Assembly: GCF_029407905.1 (NCBI RefSeq)
Contig: NC_073641.1
Span: forward strand, 20,133,001-20,197,000
DNA length: 64,000 bases
Origin: Bubalus kerabau
Lineage: Eukaryota; Chordata; Mammalia; Artiodactyla; Bovidae
Reading direction: 5' to 3'
This document shows, in pieces, positions 11,351-22,699 of this stretch. Under the pieces are notes generated by a model. That model was not told the DNA's origin, did not search any database, and was given only the letters and a program-made list of their open reading frames with translations. Each line of letters opens with the position of its first letter. The first letter of the stretch is position 1. The position numbers and the translations under genes are program-made.

Positions 11351-13139
11351 TGAGATGTGGAGGTCAGAGTGGAAGCAGGTGTGAGTGGGTCCAGCCAAAG
11401 GAGACACGGCTGCCAAAGAGTCTATTAGCAAGTTTGGCCTGGCCTTGGCCATTGCAGGAGGCGTGGTGAACTCTGCCTTGTATAATATGGATGCTGGGCA
11501 CAGAGCTGTCATCTTTGATGGGTTCGGTGGAGTGCAGGACATTGTCATAGGAGAAGGGACTCACTTCCTCATCCCTTGGGTACAGAAACCAATTATCTTT
11601 GACTGCCGCTCTCGACCACGTAATGTGCCAGTAAACACTGGTAGCAAAGATTTACAGAATGCCATCACCACCATATGCATCCTCTTCTGGCCGGTGGCTA
11701 GCCAGCTTCCTCACATCTTCCCCAGCATTGGAGAGGACTAGGATGAGAGTGCGCTGCCAGTCCATCACTACAGAGATCCTCCAGTCCGTGGTGGCTCGGC
11801 TGGAGAACTGATCACCCAGAGAGAGCTGGCCCCCAGACAGGTGAGCGATGACCTCACAGAGCGAGCAGTGACCTTTGGGCTCATCCTGGATGACCTATCC
11901 TTGACCTTTGGGAAGTTCACAGAGAGGTGGAAGCCAAACAGGTGGCTCAGCAGGAAGCAGAGAGGGCCAGATTTGTGGAGGAAAAGGCTGAGAAGCAAAA
12001 GAAGGAAGCCATCATCTCCATGGAGGGCGACTTAAAGGCAGCGGAGCTGATCGCCAACTCGCACACAACCGCCACTGCCATCGCAGGCAGTGATCCAGCT
12101 GCGCAAGCGGGAGGCCGCGGAGGACATCGCATAGGAGCTGCCGCGCTCTCGGAACATCACCTACCTGCCCTGCGGACAGTCGGTGCTCCTCCCTCTGCCC
12201 CCCTGAGGCCCACACCTCCTGGGCTGTCTGGATCACAGCCCCGAAGATGTTCAGCACCACCTTCCTTCTGCTACCCCAGAAATCACTGTGAAACTTCATG
12301 ATTGGCTTAAAGTGAAGAACATTAAAGTAAAATCACTTCAGATCTCTTACTCAATCAGATTAAGCTCTTTGATTCTTCTCATTTCCATCCCCCTTTTTTT
12401 CAATCCACCTCCCTACCCAAAATTGCCAAGTACTTACACAGACCAGCTTGGCTCCTGTCTTTGGGGCCGGCTGGTACTCCAGCCCAGGCACTGGCAACTG
12501 GCAGAAGAAAGGCAGGGCTTTGTGTGTGACAAGCTGGGACTCAGCAAGTAAACTTGTAGCCTCCAACCAACCCTTGATGCAGGACTTGAGGGAAATGGCA
12601 CACACAGATGAACGGGGAACACAGGCCTCAGATTTCTCCAGTGGTTCCTGCACAGACCCAGCTGAAGAGAGGTGCTGGGGAAGGTCAGAGAGGAAGCGAT
12701 CCTTCTCTTACCATAAAGCTGATGCTCTTTAACTGCGGGACCAGAGGAGGCAGGTGTGTACAAACAGCACAGACTGAAGAATCTGCCCCCGTGAAGGTGG
12801 GTGGGCCTGATCTGCTGCGCTCCCCAGAGTCCTGGAATGGACTTGGATAGTGAGAGCAGGCCTGGACTGAGACGAGAGTCCTGTGGCCTTCCTTTCTACC
12901 TCCCACCTTTGTGTCTCAAATACCCGGTGGATTTCCAGCTTGAAGGATTGCATCTGCCCAGGGCTGCACGGGCCTGCCAAAGTCGTGTGCATCCAGTGTT
13001 CCTGTCTCCCTGGTTCAGAGACTGTCCTTCTAGAGGGCTCTGTGCCTGTGCCTTGAAAGAAATGACCATGGGAAGAAGACATTTATGTAAATTACTATCA
13101 ATAAATGACACCCAGACCTTTCAGCTCAAAAAAAAAAAA
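11351..13139 (+). pseudogene. PHB1: Processed pseudogene of prohibitin (PHB/PHB1)
   Basis: This is an intronless retrocopy of the mRNA for prohibitin, a mitochondrial inner-membrane scaffold protein of the SPFH family. The translation at 11409-11741 matches the N-terminal part of the parent closely, for example 'GGVVNSALYNMDAGHRAVIF' and 'GEGTHFLIPWVQKPIIFDCR'. Further matches lie in shifted frames to about 12210, including 'VEAKQVAQQEAERARFVEEK'. Disabling changes are visible. The initiator is ACG at 11406-11408, so the open ATG at 11385 is fortuitous 5' UTR. About two codons are missing near the start. A Tyr codon has become TAG at 11739-11741, and several indels follow. The 3' UTR is retained (12210-13127), with AATAAA at 13100-13105 and a 12-A tail at 13128-13139. 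A possible TSD, caaagaaac, occurs at 11342-11350 and 13146-13154. L1 is the expected source of the machinery. Confidence 0.95.
13100..13105 (+). promoter_or_regulatory. Inherited poly(A) signal of the prohibitin retrocopy
   Basis: AATAAA lies 22 bases before the poly(A) remnant, within 'caataaatgacacccagacc', as in the parent 3' UTR. It marks the retrocopy's 3' end and is probably not used. Confidence 0.85.
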
Positions 13140-13194
13140 CAAACCCAAAGAAACAGAATACCAGACCATGTCATTTTGGCCCACAGAGAAACTT

Positions 13195-13400
13195 CCCCCC
13201 ACTTTTTAACTGAATTATGGTTGACTCAAAATATTAGTTTCAGGTGTACAACACAGTGATGTTATTTTTAAGGATTTTATTCCATATAAAAATATTGGCT
13301 ACATTCACTGTGCTGCACGTTACATTTTTGTAACCTATTTTATATCTAGTAGTTTCTACCTCTTAATCCACTTCACCTATCTTGTCCCTCCTTCTAATTA
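13195..13400 (-). mobile_element. Artiodactyl L1 3' UTR fragment
   Basis: The top strand shows the reverse complement of an L1 3' end seen across even-toed ungulates: 'tagtttcaggtgtacaaca', then 'tgtgctgcacgttacatttt' and 'cttaatccacttcacctat'. No ORF2 is included. It lies just downstream of the prohibitin retrocopy. Confidence 0.7.
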
Positions 13401-13805
13401 CTCAAAACTGTTTTTACTGAATTAAAAATCTGGTGAAACACCACTACCCATATTTTAATGCAATTATAAGAAATACTTCAGGAAAAAAAGGTATCAAATC
13501 AATCAAGTGATGCTGTAAAAGACACCTGTTCATTACACTGTATAATACCTACATAGGAAAACCCTGGGAGACTCACATCAGATATGAGTACTGAGGATAA
13601 TAGAAAATGAATGTCATTTTTCTTTTACGGGACTAGGAAAAATTAACAACACTAACCCAGCGTTATTATTGATGGTGCAGAAAAATTTACAAGCACTTAT
13701 ATTATTGGGAAAGTACATCAGCCAGTATGAACTGTGTGACCAACTTTGTTTCCTTTTCTGGACAGACCACCAAGAAGCTCAGCAGAATGTTCACAAATTA
13801 TCTCT
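13401..13805. other. No gene recognised
   Basis: Nothing recognisable. A 63-codon frame near 13669 runs into the following SINE. Confidence 0.5.
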
Positions 13806-13903
13806 GCTGCTGCTGCTGCTAAGTGGCTTCAGTCGTGTCCGACTCTGTGCGACCCCATAGACGGTAGCCCACCAGGCTCCCCCGTCCCTGGGATTCTCCA
13901 GCG
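13806..13903 (-). repeat. BovA-type SINE fragment
   Basis: It begins with a CTG run and 'aagtggcttcagtcgtgtc' and ends at 'gtccctgggattctccag', i.e. the 3' half of a BovA unit in reverse. It is truncated at its 5' end, with no clear TSD. Confidence 0.85.
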
Positions 13904-14800
13904 GGGTAATTACAAGAGAAACTTTGTACTTTTTTGATTGGTTGGCTTTTTTAAAATAAGAAACATGCATTTTTTAAGAAATAAAAGCAAAAGGAGGCTA
14001 TTTTCATTTTTGTAAACTAAAAATTAGTCATATTCCTCCAAGATAGTTGTTTAGATGATTGATCTCATAGCCACTGTGAAGTTCTGACTGGAAGGCTTTC
14101 TCCATTTGAATTTGCTGCTATAAAGCCCAGAGTTACATTTGTGGTTCACTCTTAGAAAATGTGCAGGTAACGAGAGTTTATGTGAGAGCCTTATACCTGG
14201 CTCCACTTTCCCCTCATGCTGATTTTCCTCTCTCCTTTCACTGCGATTTTATGTCTTTTTCTTTGAGTCCTCAATCTCATGTCTTCTCCAGAAGGAAGAG
14301 AATTATCTTATAAAACAGTTTTATTGTGTCACAACTCTATCACTCTTTGTATACAAAACCTAAAGATTCTACTCCATGTATTTTTCGTAAAAGCAAGAAT
14401 CAAAATTCCTCACCTCATTTACAAAAAAAAATCTAAATAGAAAATAGTTATAATAATAAACATATATTTATATAAACACACACGCAAATACATAGGTCAA
14501 AGACTTTGCTATATATGGGAGAAAGAGAAGAAGGTTCAAAACACTCACAGTCTGGTTCAGCGGTGCCAGCATGATTTCACCATGACTCACATCAATCTAA
14601 TGGCCTCACATTCCGGAAGGGACACCAAGACATTCTGTATGTACAGTTCTCAGTATGATAGTAACAACTTTGGCTCTTTGGCTATTACTGATCTGAAACA
14701 TACTGGTGGTCTCAAGGGTCAAATGGTTAAGAACAGAGATTGACTACAATACAGAGAGACAACTATAAGAGAGAAAATGCTCTATGCTATATCACACACT
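13904..14800. other. AT-rich DNA, no gene recognised
   Basis: No repeat or gene was recognised. Confidence 0.5.
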
Positions 14801-15005
14801 GGGCTTTCCAGGTGGCGCTAGTGGTAAAGAACCCACCTGCCAATGCAGGAGACATAAGAGATGTGGATTTGACCTTGGGTAGAGAAGATCCCCTGGAGGA
14901 GGGCATGGCAACCCACACCAGTATTCTTGCTTGGAGAATCCCATGGACAGAGGAGCCTGGTGGGTTACAGCCCATAGGGCCGCAGAGTCGGACACAACTG
15001 AAGCG
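14801..15005 (+). repeat. Bov-tA SINE
   Basis: Head 'gggctttccaggtggcgcta', B-box-like region around 'gatttgaccttgggtag', and tail 'cgcagagtcggacacaactg'. The flanks are CA-rich so the TSD is ambiguous. Confidence 0.9.
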
Positions 15006-15042
15006 ACTTAGCACCCACACACATACCACACACACACACAAA
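15006..15042 (+). repeat. CA-rich simple repeat
   Basis: An imperfect (CA)n run following the Bov-tA tail. Confidence 0.85.
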
Positions 15043-15194
15043 TATGGTACCCAAAACTGTGGAGTATAATGGAGTATAAAAGAGTCAACTGGCACAATAT
15101 TCAAATTTAGACTTTTGCCATGATCTCGAAACAAGATTGTATATTCCATAATAATGTTCTCTGTGTTAAAGCTTGGCTTAAATTATACTACTAT

Positions 15195-15912
15195 ATCTCA
15201 CACCTATTAAGATATCTACTATTAAAAAAAAAAGAAAATAACAAGTGTCAGCAAGGATGTGGACACAACGGAACCCTTGTGCACTGCTGGTGGGAATGTA
15301 AATCTGTACAGCTGCTATGGAAAAGTGTACGATGCGCCTCAAAAAAGTTAAAAGTGGAATTATCATGTGATCCAGAATTTTACTTCTGGGCATATAAGCA
15401 AAAGAACTGAAAGCAGAGTCTTGAAGAGATATGTGTACACCCATGCTCACAGCAGTACCACTTACAACAGACAAAAGATGGAGACAACCCAAGAGCCCAT
15501 TGACAGATTAACAGATAAGCAACATTTGTGGCATATAGATAACGATTCAATATTATTCAGCCTTAAAAAGGAAGGAAATTGTGACAAATGCTACAACATG
15601 GAAGGACCTTGATGACATTATGCTAAGTGAAACAAACCAGTCACAAAAAGACAAACACTGTATGATTCTACTTGTATGAGGTGCCTACTTTCTTCTGTGT
15701 TCATAGAAATAGAAAACAGAACGGTGGTTGACGGGAACAAATGGGGAAGGAAAGTTGTTGTTTAATGGGTATAGAGTTTCAGGTTTTCAAGATGAAGAGT
15801 TTTAGAGACTGGATGTAAAACAATGTGAATGTGCTTAACACTACTAAGTTGTGCACTTAAAACTGGCTAAGATAGAAAATTTTATGTTATTTGTGTTTTA
15901 CCATAATTGCAT
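15195..15912 (+). mobile_element. Old L1 (L1M-type) 3' end
   Basis: The end of ORF2 is recognisable from a diverged 'GTLVHCWWECKSVQLLWKSV' segment near 15270-15330, the L1 C-terminal region around the histidine/cysteine motif. It is followed by 3' UTR phrases such as 'atgattctacttgtatgag' and 'gtgaatgtgcttaacactac'. The frames are broken and the copy is much older than the bovine L1 copies elsewhere. Confidence 0.85.
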
Positions 15913-15962
15913 ACATATATGTATGTGTATGTACATGCATGTATGTGCAAGCATATGTATAT
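15913..15962 (+). repeat. TATG-rich microsatellite
   Basis: An imperfect tetranucleotide run of alternating TATG/TGTA at the end of the old L1. Confidence 0.75.
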
Positions 15963-16514
15963 AAAATTTACAGATTATGTAGCCCTGTAATGACAGTTCT
16001 TCAGCTTCTGGTAACTAAGACATGGTCTCCTGAAAGGAAGTGAATGGACACATTTAAAAGGTCTGGGGCTTATCACAGAAGTAAGAACGAGCATGTTTTT
16101 CTATATATTTCATCTGTAGCTTTTCCTCCAAGTGAATTACAAACTCCTTTATGTATAAACACAGTATCTTCTGCTTATCGCAGACAGTCAATATTCCATG
16201 CCAGGCAAATAGAAAGCTGGTTGGCACAAGAATGTTTAGGTTGCATGTTACTCATATCTCCAAATTTTAACAATATAATTTTAAAATAAGCTAGAACTGA
16301 AAGGAAATTTGGGAGATCATACTAGAATCATCATCAAGCCGTTTCTTAAAGCTCTTAAAAACCAAGGAATATAAACTTATTTCATCATTATTCATTCAAA
16401 GACTTTACGCATTAGGTTAAAAAAGTGCCCTCAGAAAATGTCATCAAACTATACAGAGGTGATCATTGACAACAGTGTGAATTAACTAAATGCCACTTAA
16501 ACATAAACTTGGAT
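15963..16514. other. No gene recognised
   Basis: An 81-codon frame at 16044-16289 has no recognisable domain. No repeat was recognised. Confidence 0.5.
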
Positions 16515-16595
16515 CAAGGTCACACAATTTCTCAGTACAGAACATGGAATTTAAATTCTGGTCTGCATGACTTCAAAGCCTGTGCATATACCATT
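16515..16595 (-). repeat. MIR SINE fragment
   Basis: 'aaggtcacacaatttctcag' followed by 'gacttcaaagcctgtgcata' is the reverse complement of the MIR head and core. It is diverged and short. Confidence 0.6.
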
Positions 16596-16724
16596 TCCTA
16601 TCACCCTTTAATGTCAACAAATGTACAACCAAAATAGTTAAACTACTCTATAAAACTAAATGTAAGTTTGGGTACACTCAATACTTCTTGTCAAGAACAC
16701 AGTTAGCGCTGATAGAGGATAAAT

Positions 16725-16902
16725 CAGTTTAGTTCAGTCGCTCAGTCGTGTCTGACTGTTTGCAACCCAATGAACAGCAGCACGCCAGGCCTCCCTGTCC
16801 ATCACCAATTCCTGGAGTCCACCCAAACCCATGTCCATTGAGTCGGTGATGCCATCCAACCATCTCATCCTCTGTCGTCCCCTTCTCCTGCCCTCCCATG
16901 TT
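16725..16902 (-). mobile_element. BovB LINE 3' tail
   Basis: The reverse complement of the terminal ~180 bases: 'agttcagtcgctcagtcgtg', 'cacgccaggcctccctgtcc', 'gagtcggtgatgccatccaa', then 'tctgtcgtccccttctcctg'. Confidence 0.92.
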
Positions 16903-17507
16903 TTATTTCTCAAATAACTTTTTAGTACTTGATGAGATCCTAAATTACATGGACTAAAAACAACTTTTTACCTAGAAGTGATTTTTTTTCTTTTAATCTT
17001 TCTTAATAAAGGAAACTCTTTGTAACAAGGAAAAGTGGGTTTATAAAAAATAACTATGTCCTCTTGTGACCTATTTATATTATTTTTAATAAAGGGCTAC
17101 TTGAATATATTGACTCAAATAGTATATAATTAGAGGATGTAATACCACAGGGATAAACTTGATCTTTAAAATTGCCAGATTAATATCCTTTCTATATATA
17201 TTACAAAGAATACAAAATTCTGATATAAATCTAAAATGCTTAATTTTGTAGATTAGTATGAATAGGCTTTAAAAATATACCTTGGCTTATATTTAAAAAT
17301 ATACCACAGAGCTGAAGGAGGGCCTAAAATTGCACCTCATCTTTTGCTTTTCTCTCTTTGAATATGAATGGATAGTATCAGGGTTCCCTTACTTTCTTGT
17401 TTCATTTCCGGAAACAGCCATCCATTACATCCCTTTCTCCAGGCATCTCACATACTCTGTGGCTTTCAAATACCAAATTTGATGATTGTTGTTGTGATGA
17501 CTTTTGT
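16903..17507. other. AT-rich DNA, no gene recognised
   Basis: No repeat or gene was recognised. Confidence 0.5.
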
Positions 17508-17516
17508 TGTGGTGGA

Positions 17517-17664
17517 GGTTTAGTCGCTAAGTTGTGTCTTACTTTTGCAACCCCATGGGCTGTAGCCCACCAGGCTCCTCTGTCCATGGAAAGCCTGGCG
17601 TGCTGCAGTCCATAGCGTTGCAAAGAGTCAGACACAACGGAGCAACTGAACTGAACTGAACTGG
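17517..17664. repeat. Inverted pair of Bov-A/BovB tails
   Basis: Positions 17517-17589 hold a minus-orientation tail ('tttagtcgctaagttgtgtc'). Positions 17590-17664 hold a plus-orientation tail ending 'gtcagacacaacggagcaac'. The two are joined at 'gtccatgg', so their terminal ~55 bases can pair as an imperfect hairpin. The internal sequence normally separating the two ends is absent. It may be two insertions or one fold-back deletion product. Confidence 0.75.
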
Positions 17665-19267
17665 CTTCCACATAGAGATGGTAGGGACGGATAGTTTCAC
17701 TTGCATGTTATGTCAAAAGCAACTTTGACATGCAACCGACAAAGCCTGAAAAAGCAGATCCGATTGTGAATGTTCTTCTGCCACCACTCCTCTCCCAAAT
17801 CGCCCATCTTAATCCACTCTAGTCAGACTTTGACGTCCTTACAGTCTCAAAGATGATATTTTGCACTGCCTCATTGCTTCTAGCAAAAGAATGAGAAACA
17901 TCTAAATCACAAAGAAGAATGAGGAATGATACTTCTCCACTACAATGTCTTCAAGGAAAAAACACAAAGGTTACAGGAAGAACTCTTATTCAGGTGTTAG
18001 GGTCAAGATCAAGTTTTCTGACATTGAGAAATAAGGTGATTAGACCAGGTATAATGGGTTGAAGAGGGCTGCCTTGGGAGACAGTCTTGGTAACATTAAC
18101 TTCTCAATGCAAATTATTAAACATTTCCATTACCCTTACCCTTAGGAAAATTCATTTATCCAACAAGAATCTTAAGCTTATAACTCCAATGCCTCATTCT
18201 TCACTTCATACAAAAACAAAACCTGTCCATGCCTTTGAAATAGTTCAAGGTACCCTATCATATTAAACAGCATCCACATTTTTAACTCAGTCTCCTTTCC
18301 AAAAAGTTTAATCTGAGTAAGCACTAACCCTGGGATACAAAAATAATTTGACACTGAGTTATTCTGTAAGAAATGATATGAATATTTCTGTTTTTTTGTT
18401 TTTTTTTTACTTAAAATGGATAAACAAGGAAACATATCTCCTCAGTTGAAAGTCATCCAAACATAATTTCCAAACTCTCCAAATCGTAAAGGGGGGAAAA
18501 AAAATCCAAGGGAATGAATTCTCAAAGTTAGCTCCAGAACATATCAGGAGTTTAAAAATATATTAGAACTGGCTAGGTCTCATTCAGATACACACTTAAA
18601 TTTGTGATATGAAAGAGAAATGAATTCATGGGTCAATAATAAGAATGCCATTTTAAAAGGAAGAATATGAAAATAAACAAGTTTATCTTGTTTTTTTCAC
18701 TTCATGTTTAATAAATCACTTTGAAAGTAAACTTTCTTTGTTCTTTTATTCCATCCTCCATGAAATGAGAACTATAAAATCACTGATAAACGGCTCGAAA
18801 GACTTTCCCTTCACCATAGCGACAGTATTCACCCTTACGTAAATGCCACTTAAGCTGCCCCTAGGCAAACACGGCACCACCAGACACTCCATTTTACTCC
18901 TTTTACTTTTCCTGTCCTTAATACCTCAGAGGAAACCCAACTGGGAATAGTTGGGTCGATCCTTTTTTAGGCTGTGGGCTCTGTGGCAGGTTATAATCCT
19001 AGCTGACAAAGATAAGGTTCTCATCATGGTTTAAACAACATGAAACATCAGAGAGAAAAACGCGGCTGTTACAGCACTGAGGTCCACAGGAAGTGCGCGC
19101 CTAGTGCAAAGCACGGTTGGTTCAGAAATTACTGAGCTCAACCCTCATCTCAAAAACTTATGGCAGTGTTTTACTTTGCAGGTCTCTACAAATAACTAAT
19201 ATGACCTTGACACCAGTTAAGCTGAAAAACATATGCTGAATAAAAGATTTTTTTTTTAAACTGCAAG
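17665..19267. other. No gene recognised; less AT-rich part near 18800-19150
   Basis: No repeats were recognised. The part at about 18800-19150 is less AT-rich and contains several CpGs, including 'gtgcgcgcctag', unlike its flanks. It may be conserved or regulatory, but no motif is convincing. Confidence 0.45.
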
Positions 19268-19292
19268 TACTGTGGTGTTGGAGAAGACTCTT
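19268..19292 (+). mobile_element. BovB fragment, left part of a split copy
   Basis: 'actgtggtgttggagaagac' matches BovB just upstream of the sequence at 22004. The 13-bp ggagaagactctt is duplicated at 19280-19292 and 21991-22003, showing that the L1 between them inserted into BovB. Confidence 0.85.
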
Positions 19293-19814
19293 TTTTCATT
19301 AAATTTTGAGTATGATTTTTTTTTATTTATTTTAATTGGAGGCTAATTACTTTACAATAGTGTAGTGGTTTTTGCCATACATTCACATGAATCAGCCATG
19401 GGTGTACATGTGTTCCCCATCCTGAACCCCTGTCCCACCTCTCTCCCCATCCCATCCCTCTGGATCATCCCAGTGCACCAGCCCTGAGCACCCTGTCTCA
19501 TGCATCAAACCTGGACTGGCAATCTGTTTCATATATAATAATATACATGTTTCAAAGTTATTCTCTCAGATCATCCCATCCTCACCTTCTCCCACAGACT
19601 GCAAAAGACTGTTCAATATATCTGTGTTTCTTTTGCTGTCTCGCATATAGGGTTATTGTTGCCATCTTTCTAAATTCCATATATATGTGTTAGTATACTA
19701 TATTGGTGTTTTTCTTTCTGACTTACTTCACTCTGTATAATAGGCTCCAGTTTCATCCAACTCACTAGAACTGATTCAAATGTATTCTTTTTAATGGCTG
19801 AATAATATCCCATT

Positions 19815-20089
19815 GGAGAAGGCAATGGCAACCCACTCCAGTACTCTTGCCTGGAAAATCCCATGGACGGAGGAGCCGGGTAGGCTGCAGTCCATCGCGT
19901 TGCTAAGAGTTGGACACGACTGAACGACTTCCCTTTCACTTTTCACTTTCATGCATTGGAGAAGGAAATGGCAACCCACTCCAGTGTTCTTGCCTAGAGA
20001 ATCCCAGGGACTGGGGAGCCTGGTGGGCTGCCATCTATAGGGTTGCACAGAGTCGGACACGACTGAAGCGACTTAGCAGCAGCAGCAGC
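19815..20089 (+). repeat. BovA2 SINE inside L1
   Basis: Two Bov-A units joined by 'ttcacttttcactttcatgc', ending in a (CAG)n tail. It is flanked by aatatcccatt at 19804-19814 and aatattgcatt at 20090-20100, a slightly diverged TSD. The interrupted L1 3' region resumes with 'gtgtatatgtaccacagctt'. Confidence 0.93.
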
Positions 20090-21425
20090 AATATTGCATT
20101 GTGTATATGTACCACAGCTTTCTTATCCATTCATCTCATGATGGACATCTAGGTTGCTTCCATGTCCTGCCTATTATAAACAGTGCTGAGATGAACACTG
20201 GGGTATGCGTGATCTCTTTCAATTCTGGTTTCCTAGGTGTATGCCCAGCAGTGGGATTGCTGGGTCATATGGCAGTTCTATTTCCAGTTTTTTAAGGAAT
20301 CTCCACATTGTTCTCCATAGTGGCTGTACTAGTTTGCATTCCCACCAACAGTGTAAGAGGGTTCCCTTTTCACCACACCCTCTCCAGAGTTTGTTTGTAG
20401 ACTTTTGGATAGCAGCCATTCTGACTGCATGAGATGGTACCTCATTGTGGTTTTAATTTGCATTTCTCTGATAATGAGTAATGTTGAGCATCTTTTCATG
20501 TGTTTGTTAGCCATCTGTATGTCTTCATTGGAGAACTGTCTGTTTAGTTCTTTGGCCCATTTTTTTGATTGGGTTGTTTATTTTTCTGGAATTGAGCTGC
20601 AGGAGTTGCTTGTATATTTTTGAGATTCTTTGTCAGTTGCTTCATTTGCTATTATTTTCTTCCATCTGAAGGCTGTCTTTTCACCTCGCTTATAGTTTCC
20701 TTCGTTGTGCAAAAGCTTTTAAGTTTAATTAGGTTCCATTTGTTTATTTTTGCTTTTATTTCCATTACTCTGGCAGGTGGGTTATAGAGGATCCTGCTGT
20801 GATTTCTGTCGGAGACTGTTTTGCCTATGTTTTCCTCTAGGAGTTTTATAGTTTCTGGTCTTACGTTTAGATCTTTAATCCATTTTTAGTTTATTTTTGT
20901 GTATGGTGTTAGAAAGTGTTCTAGTTTCATTCTTTTACAAGTGGTTGACCAGTTTTCCCAGCACCACTTGTTAAAGAGATTGTCTTTTCTCCATTGTATA
21001 TTCTTGCCTCCTTTGTCAAAGATAAGGTGTCCATAGGTGTGTGGATTTATCTCTGGGCTTTCAATTTTGTTCCATTGATCTATATTTCTGTCTTTGTGCT
21101 AATACCATACTGTCTGGTATGGTACAGTAGCGTTGCAATATAGCCTGAAGTCAGGCAGGTTGATTCTTTCAGTTCCATTCTTCTTTCTCAAGATTGCTTT
21201 GGCTATTCGAGGTTTTTTTGTATTTCCATACAAATTGTGAAATTATTTGTTCTAGTTCTGTGAAAAATACTGTTGGTAGCTTGATAGGCATTGCACTGAA
21301 TCTACAGATTGCTTTGGGTAGTATACTCATTTTCACTATATTGATTCTTCCAATCCATGAACATGGTGCATTTTCCCATCTATTTGTGTCCTCTTTGATA
21401 TCTTTCATCAGTGTTTTATAGTTTT

Positions 21426-21954
21426 TTGTTTTTTTTTTTTTATTTTATTTTATTTTTAGACTTTACATAACTGTATTAGTTTTGCCAAATATCAAAATGA
21501 ATCCGCCACAGGTATACATGTGTTCCCCATCCTGAACCCTCCTTCCTCCTCCCTCCCCATTCCATCCCTCTGGGTCGTCCCAGTGCACCAGCCCCAAGCA
21601 TCCAGTATCGTGCATCGAACCTGGACTGGCAACTCATTTCATACATGATATTTTACATGTTTCAATGCCATTCTCCCAAATCTTCCCACCCTCTCCCTCT
21701 CCCACAGAGTCCATAAGACTGTTCTATACATCAGTGTCTCTTTTGCTGTCTCGTACACAGGATTATTGTTACCATCTTTCTAAATTCCATATATATGCGT
21801 TAGTATACTGTATTGGTGTTTTTCTTTCTGGCTTACTTCACTCTGTATAATAGGCTCCAGTTTCATCCACCTCATTAGAACTGATTCAAATGTATTCTTT
21901 TTAATGGCTGAGTAATACTCCATTGTGTATATGTACCACAGCTTTCTTATCCAT
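21426..21954 (-). mobile_element. Second bovine L1 3' end nested in L1
   Basis: A ~530-bp L1 tail with T-rich start, G-rich 3' UTR complement ('ccatccctctgggtcgtccc') and the last ORF2 codons. The host L1 text is interrupted at 'gttttatagtttt' and continues after 21955 with 'tagttttctatataggt'-like sequence. The minimal TSD tagtttt lies at 21419-21425 and 21955-21961. Confidence 0.88.
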
Positions 21955-22003
21955 TAGTTTTCTATATATAGGTCTTTTGTTTCTTTAGGTGGAGAAGACT
22001 CTT

Positions 22004-22176
22004 GAGAGTCCCTTGGACTGCAAGATCAAACCAGTCAATCCTAAAGGAAATCAAGCCTGAATACTCATTGGAAGGACTGATGCTGAAGCTGAAGCTCCAA
22101 TCCTTTGGCCATCTGATGTGAAGAGCTGACTCACTGGAAAAGACCCTGATGCTGGGAAAGACTGAAGGCAAGAGAA
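22004..22176 (+). mobile_element. BovB fragment, middle part of a split copy
   Basis: It continues the BovB sequence from 19292 ('gagagtcccttggactgcaa', 'gaagagctgactcactggaa'). It stops at caagagaa (22169-22176), which is repeated at 22928-22935 where BovB resumes. Confidence 0.9.
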
Positions 22177-22180
22177 TTGC

Positions 22181-22300
22181 GGGGGACTTCCATGGTGGTT
22201 TAGACTGTAAAGAACGCCTGCAGTGCAGGAAACGCTGGTTCAGTCCTGGGTTCAGGAAGATCCCCTGGAGAAGGGAATTGCTACCCACTCCAGTACTCTT
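22181..22300 (+). repeat. Bov-tA SINE, left part
   Basis: The tRNA-like head 'gggggacttccatggtggtt' and first part of the tail, interrupted by the BovA2 that follows. The perfect 11-bp TSD ccagtactctt ends this part at 22290-22300. Confidence 0.9.
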
Positions 22301-22587
22301 GGAGAAGGCAATGGCACCCCACTCCAGTACACTTGCCTGGAAAATCCCATGGACAGAGGAGCCTGGTGGGCTGCAGTCCATGGGGTTGCTAAGAGTCAGA
22401 CACGACTGAGCAACTTCACTTTCACTTTTCACCTTCATGCGTTGGAGAAGGAAATGGCAACCCACTCCAGTGTTCTTGCCTGGAGAATCCCAGGGATGGG
22501 AAGCCTGGTGGGCTGCCATCTATGGGGTCGCACAGAGTCGGACATCCCTGAAGTGACTTAGCAGCAGCAGCAGCAGCAGTACAGCAG
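22301..22587 (+). repeat. BovA2 SINE inserted in Bov-tA
   Basis: A full dimeric BovA2 ending in about six CAG units. It is flanked by the perfect repeat ccagtactctt at 22290-22300 and 22588-22598, so it is younger than the Bov-tA it splits. Confidence 0.95.
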
Positions 22588-22692
22588 CCAGTACTCTTGT
22601 TTGAGAATCCCATGGACAGAGCAGCCTGGCAGGCTACAGTCCATAGGATCGCAAAGAGTCAGACACAACTGAGCAACTTTCACTTTTGGGTT
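22588..22692 (+). repeat. Bov-tA SINE, right part
   Basis: After the second TSD copy the Bov-tA continues with 'gtttgagaatcccatggaca' to 'gcaaagagtcagacacaact'. It completes the copy begun at 22181. Confidence 0.9.
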
Positions 22693-22699
22693 CGTATCC

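Larger units (their letters stand above)
19293..21990 (-). mobile_element. Bovine L1, 5'-truncated, inserted into BovB
   Basis: On the minus strand this holds the L1 3' UTR (19293-19680) and the C-terminal part of ORF2, extending upstream into the reverse transcriptase region near 21400. The top strand starts with a T-rich block, the complement of the poly(A) tail. A perfect 13-bp TSD, ggagaagactctt, flanks it (19280-19292 and 21991-22003). It is split by a BovA2 at 19815-20089 and a second L1 at 21426-21954. ORF2 has many stops and frameshifts, e.g. only 'MAAIQKSTNKLWRGCGEKG' pieces remain readable at 20219-20419. Confidence 0.93.

Noticed and set aside
11385..11741. 118-codon frame as a functional short prohibitin
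   Set aside because: The parent start codon is ACG, the open ATG lies in former 5' UTR, and the frame ends at an internal nonsense codon in a processed pseudogene.
12448..13259. Overlapping open frames downstream of the prohibitin match
   Set aside because: They lie in the former prohibitin 3' UTR, which is less AT-rich and so leaves chance frames open on both strands.
21962..22519. 185-codon minus-strand open frame, and many similar frames reading 'MGFSRQEYWSGLPLPSPG' or 'SCLENPMDGGAWWAAVHGV'
   Set aside because: These peptides are simply translations of Bov-tA, BovA2 and BovB tails in various frames. They recur wherever such SINEs occur and have no conserved gene structure.
20091..22600. 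CAG/CTG runs as trinucleotide-expansion genes
   Set aside because: The CAG tracts are the normal 3' ends of BovA2 SINEs and are short.
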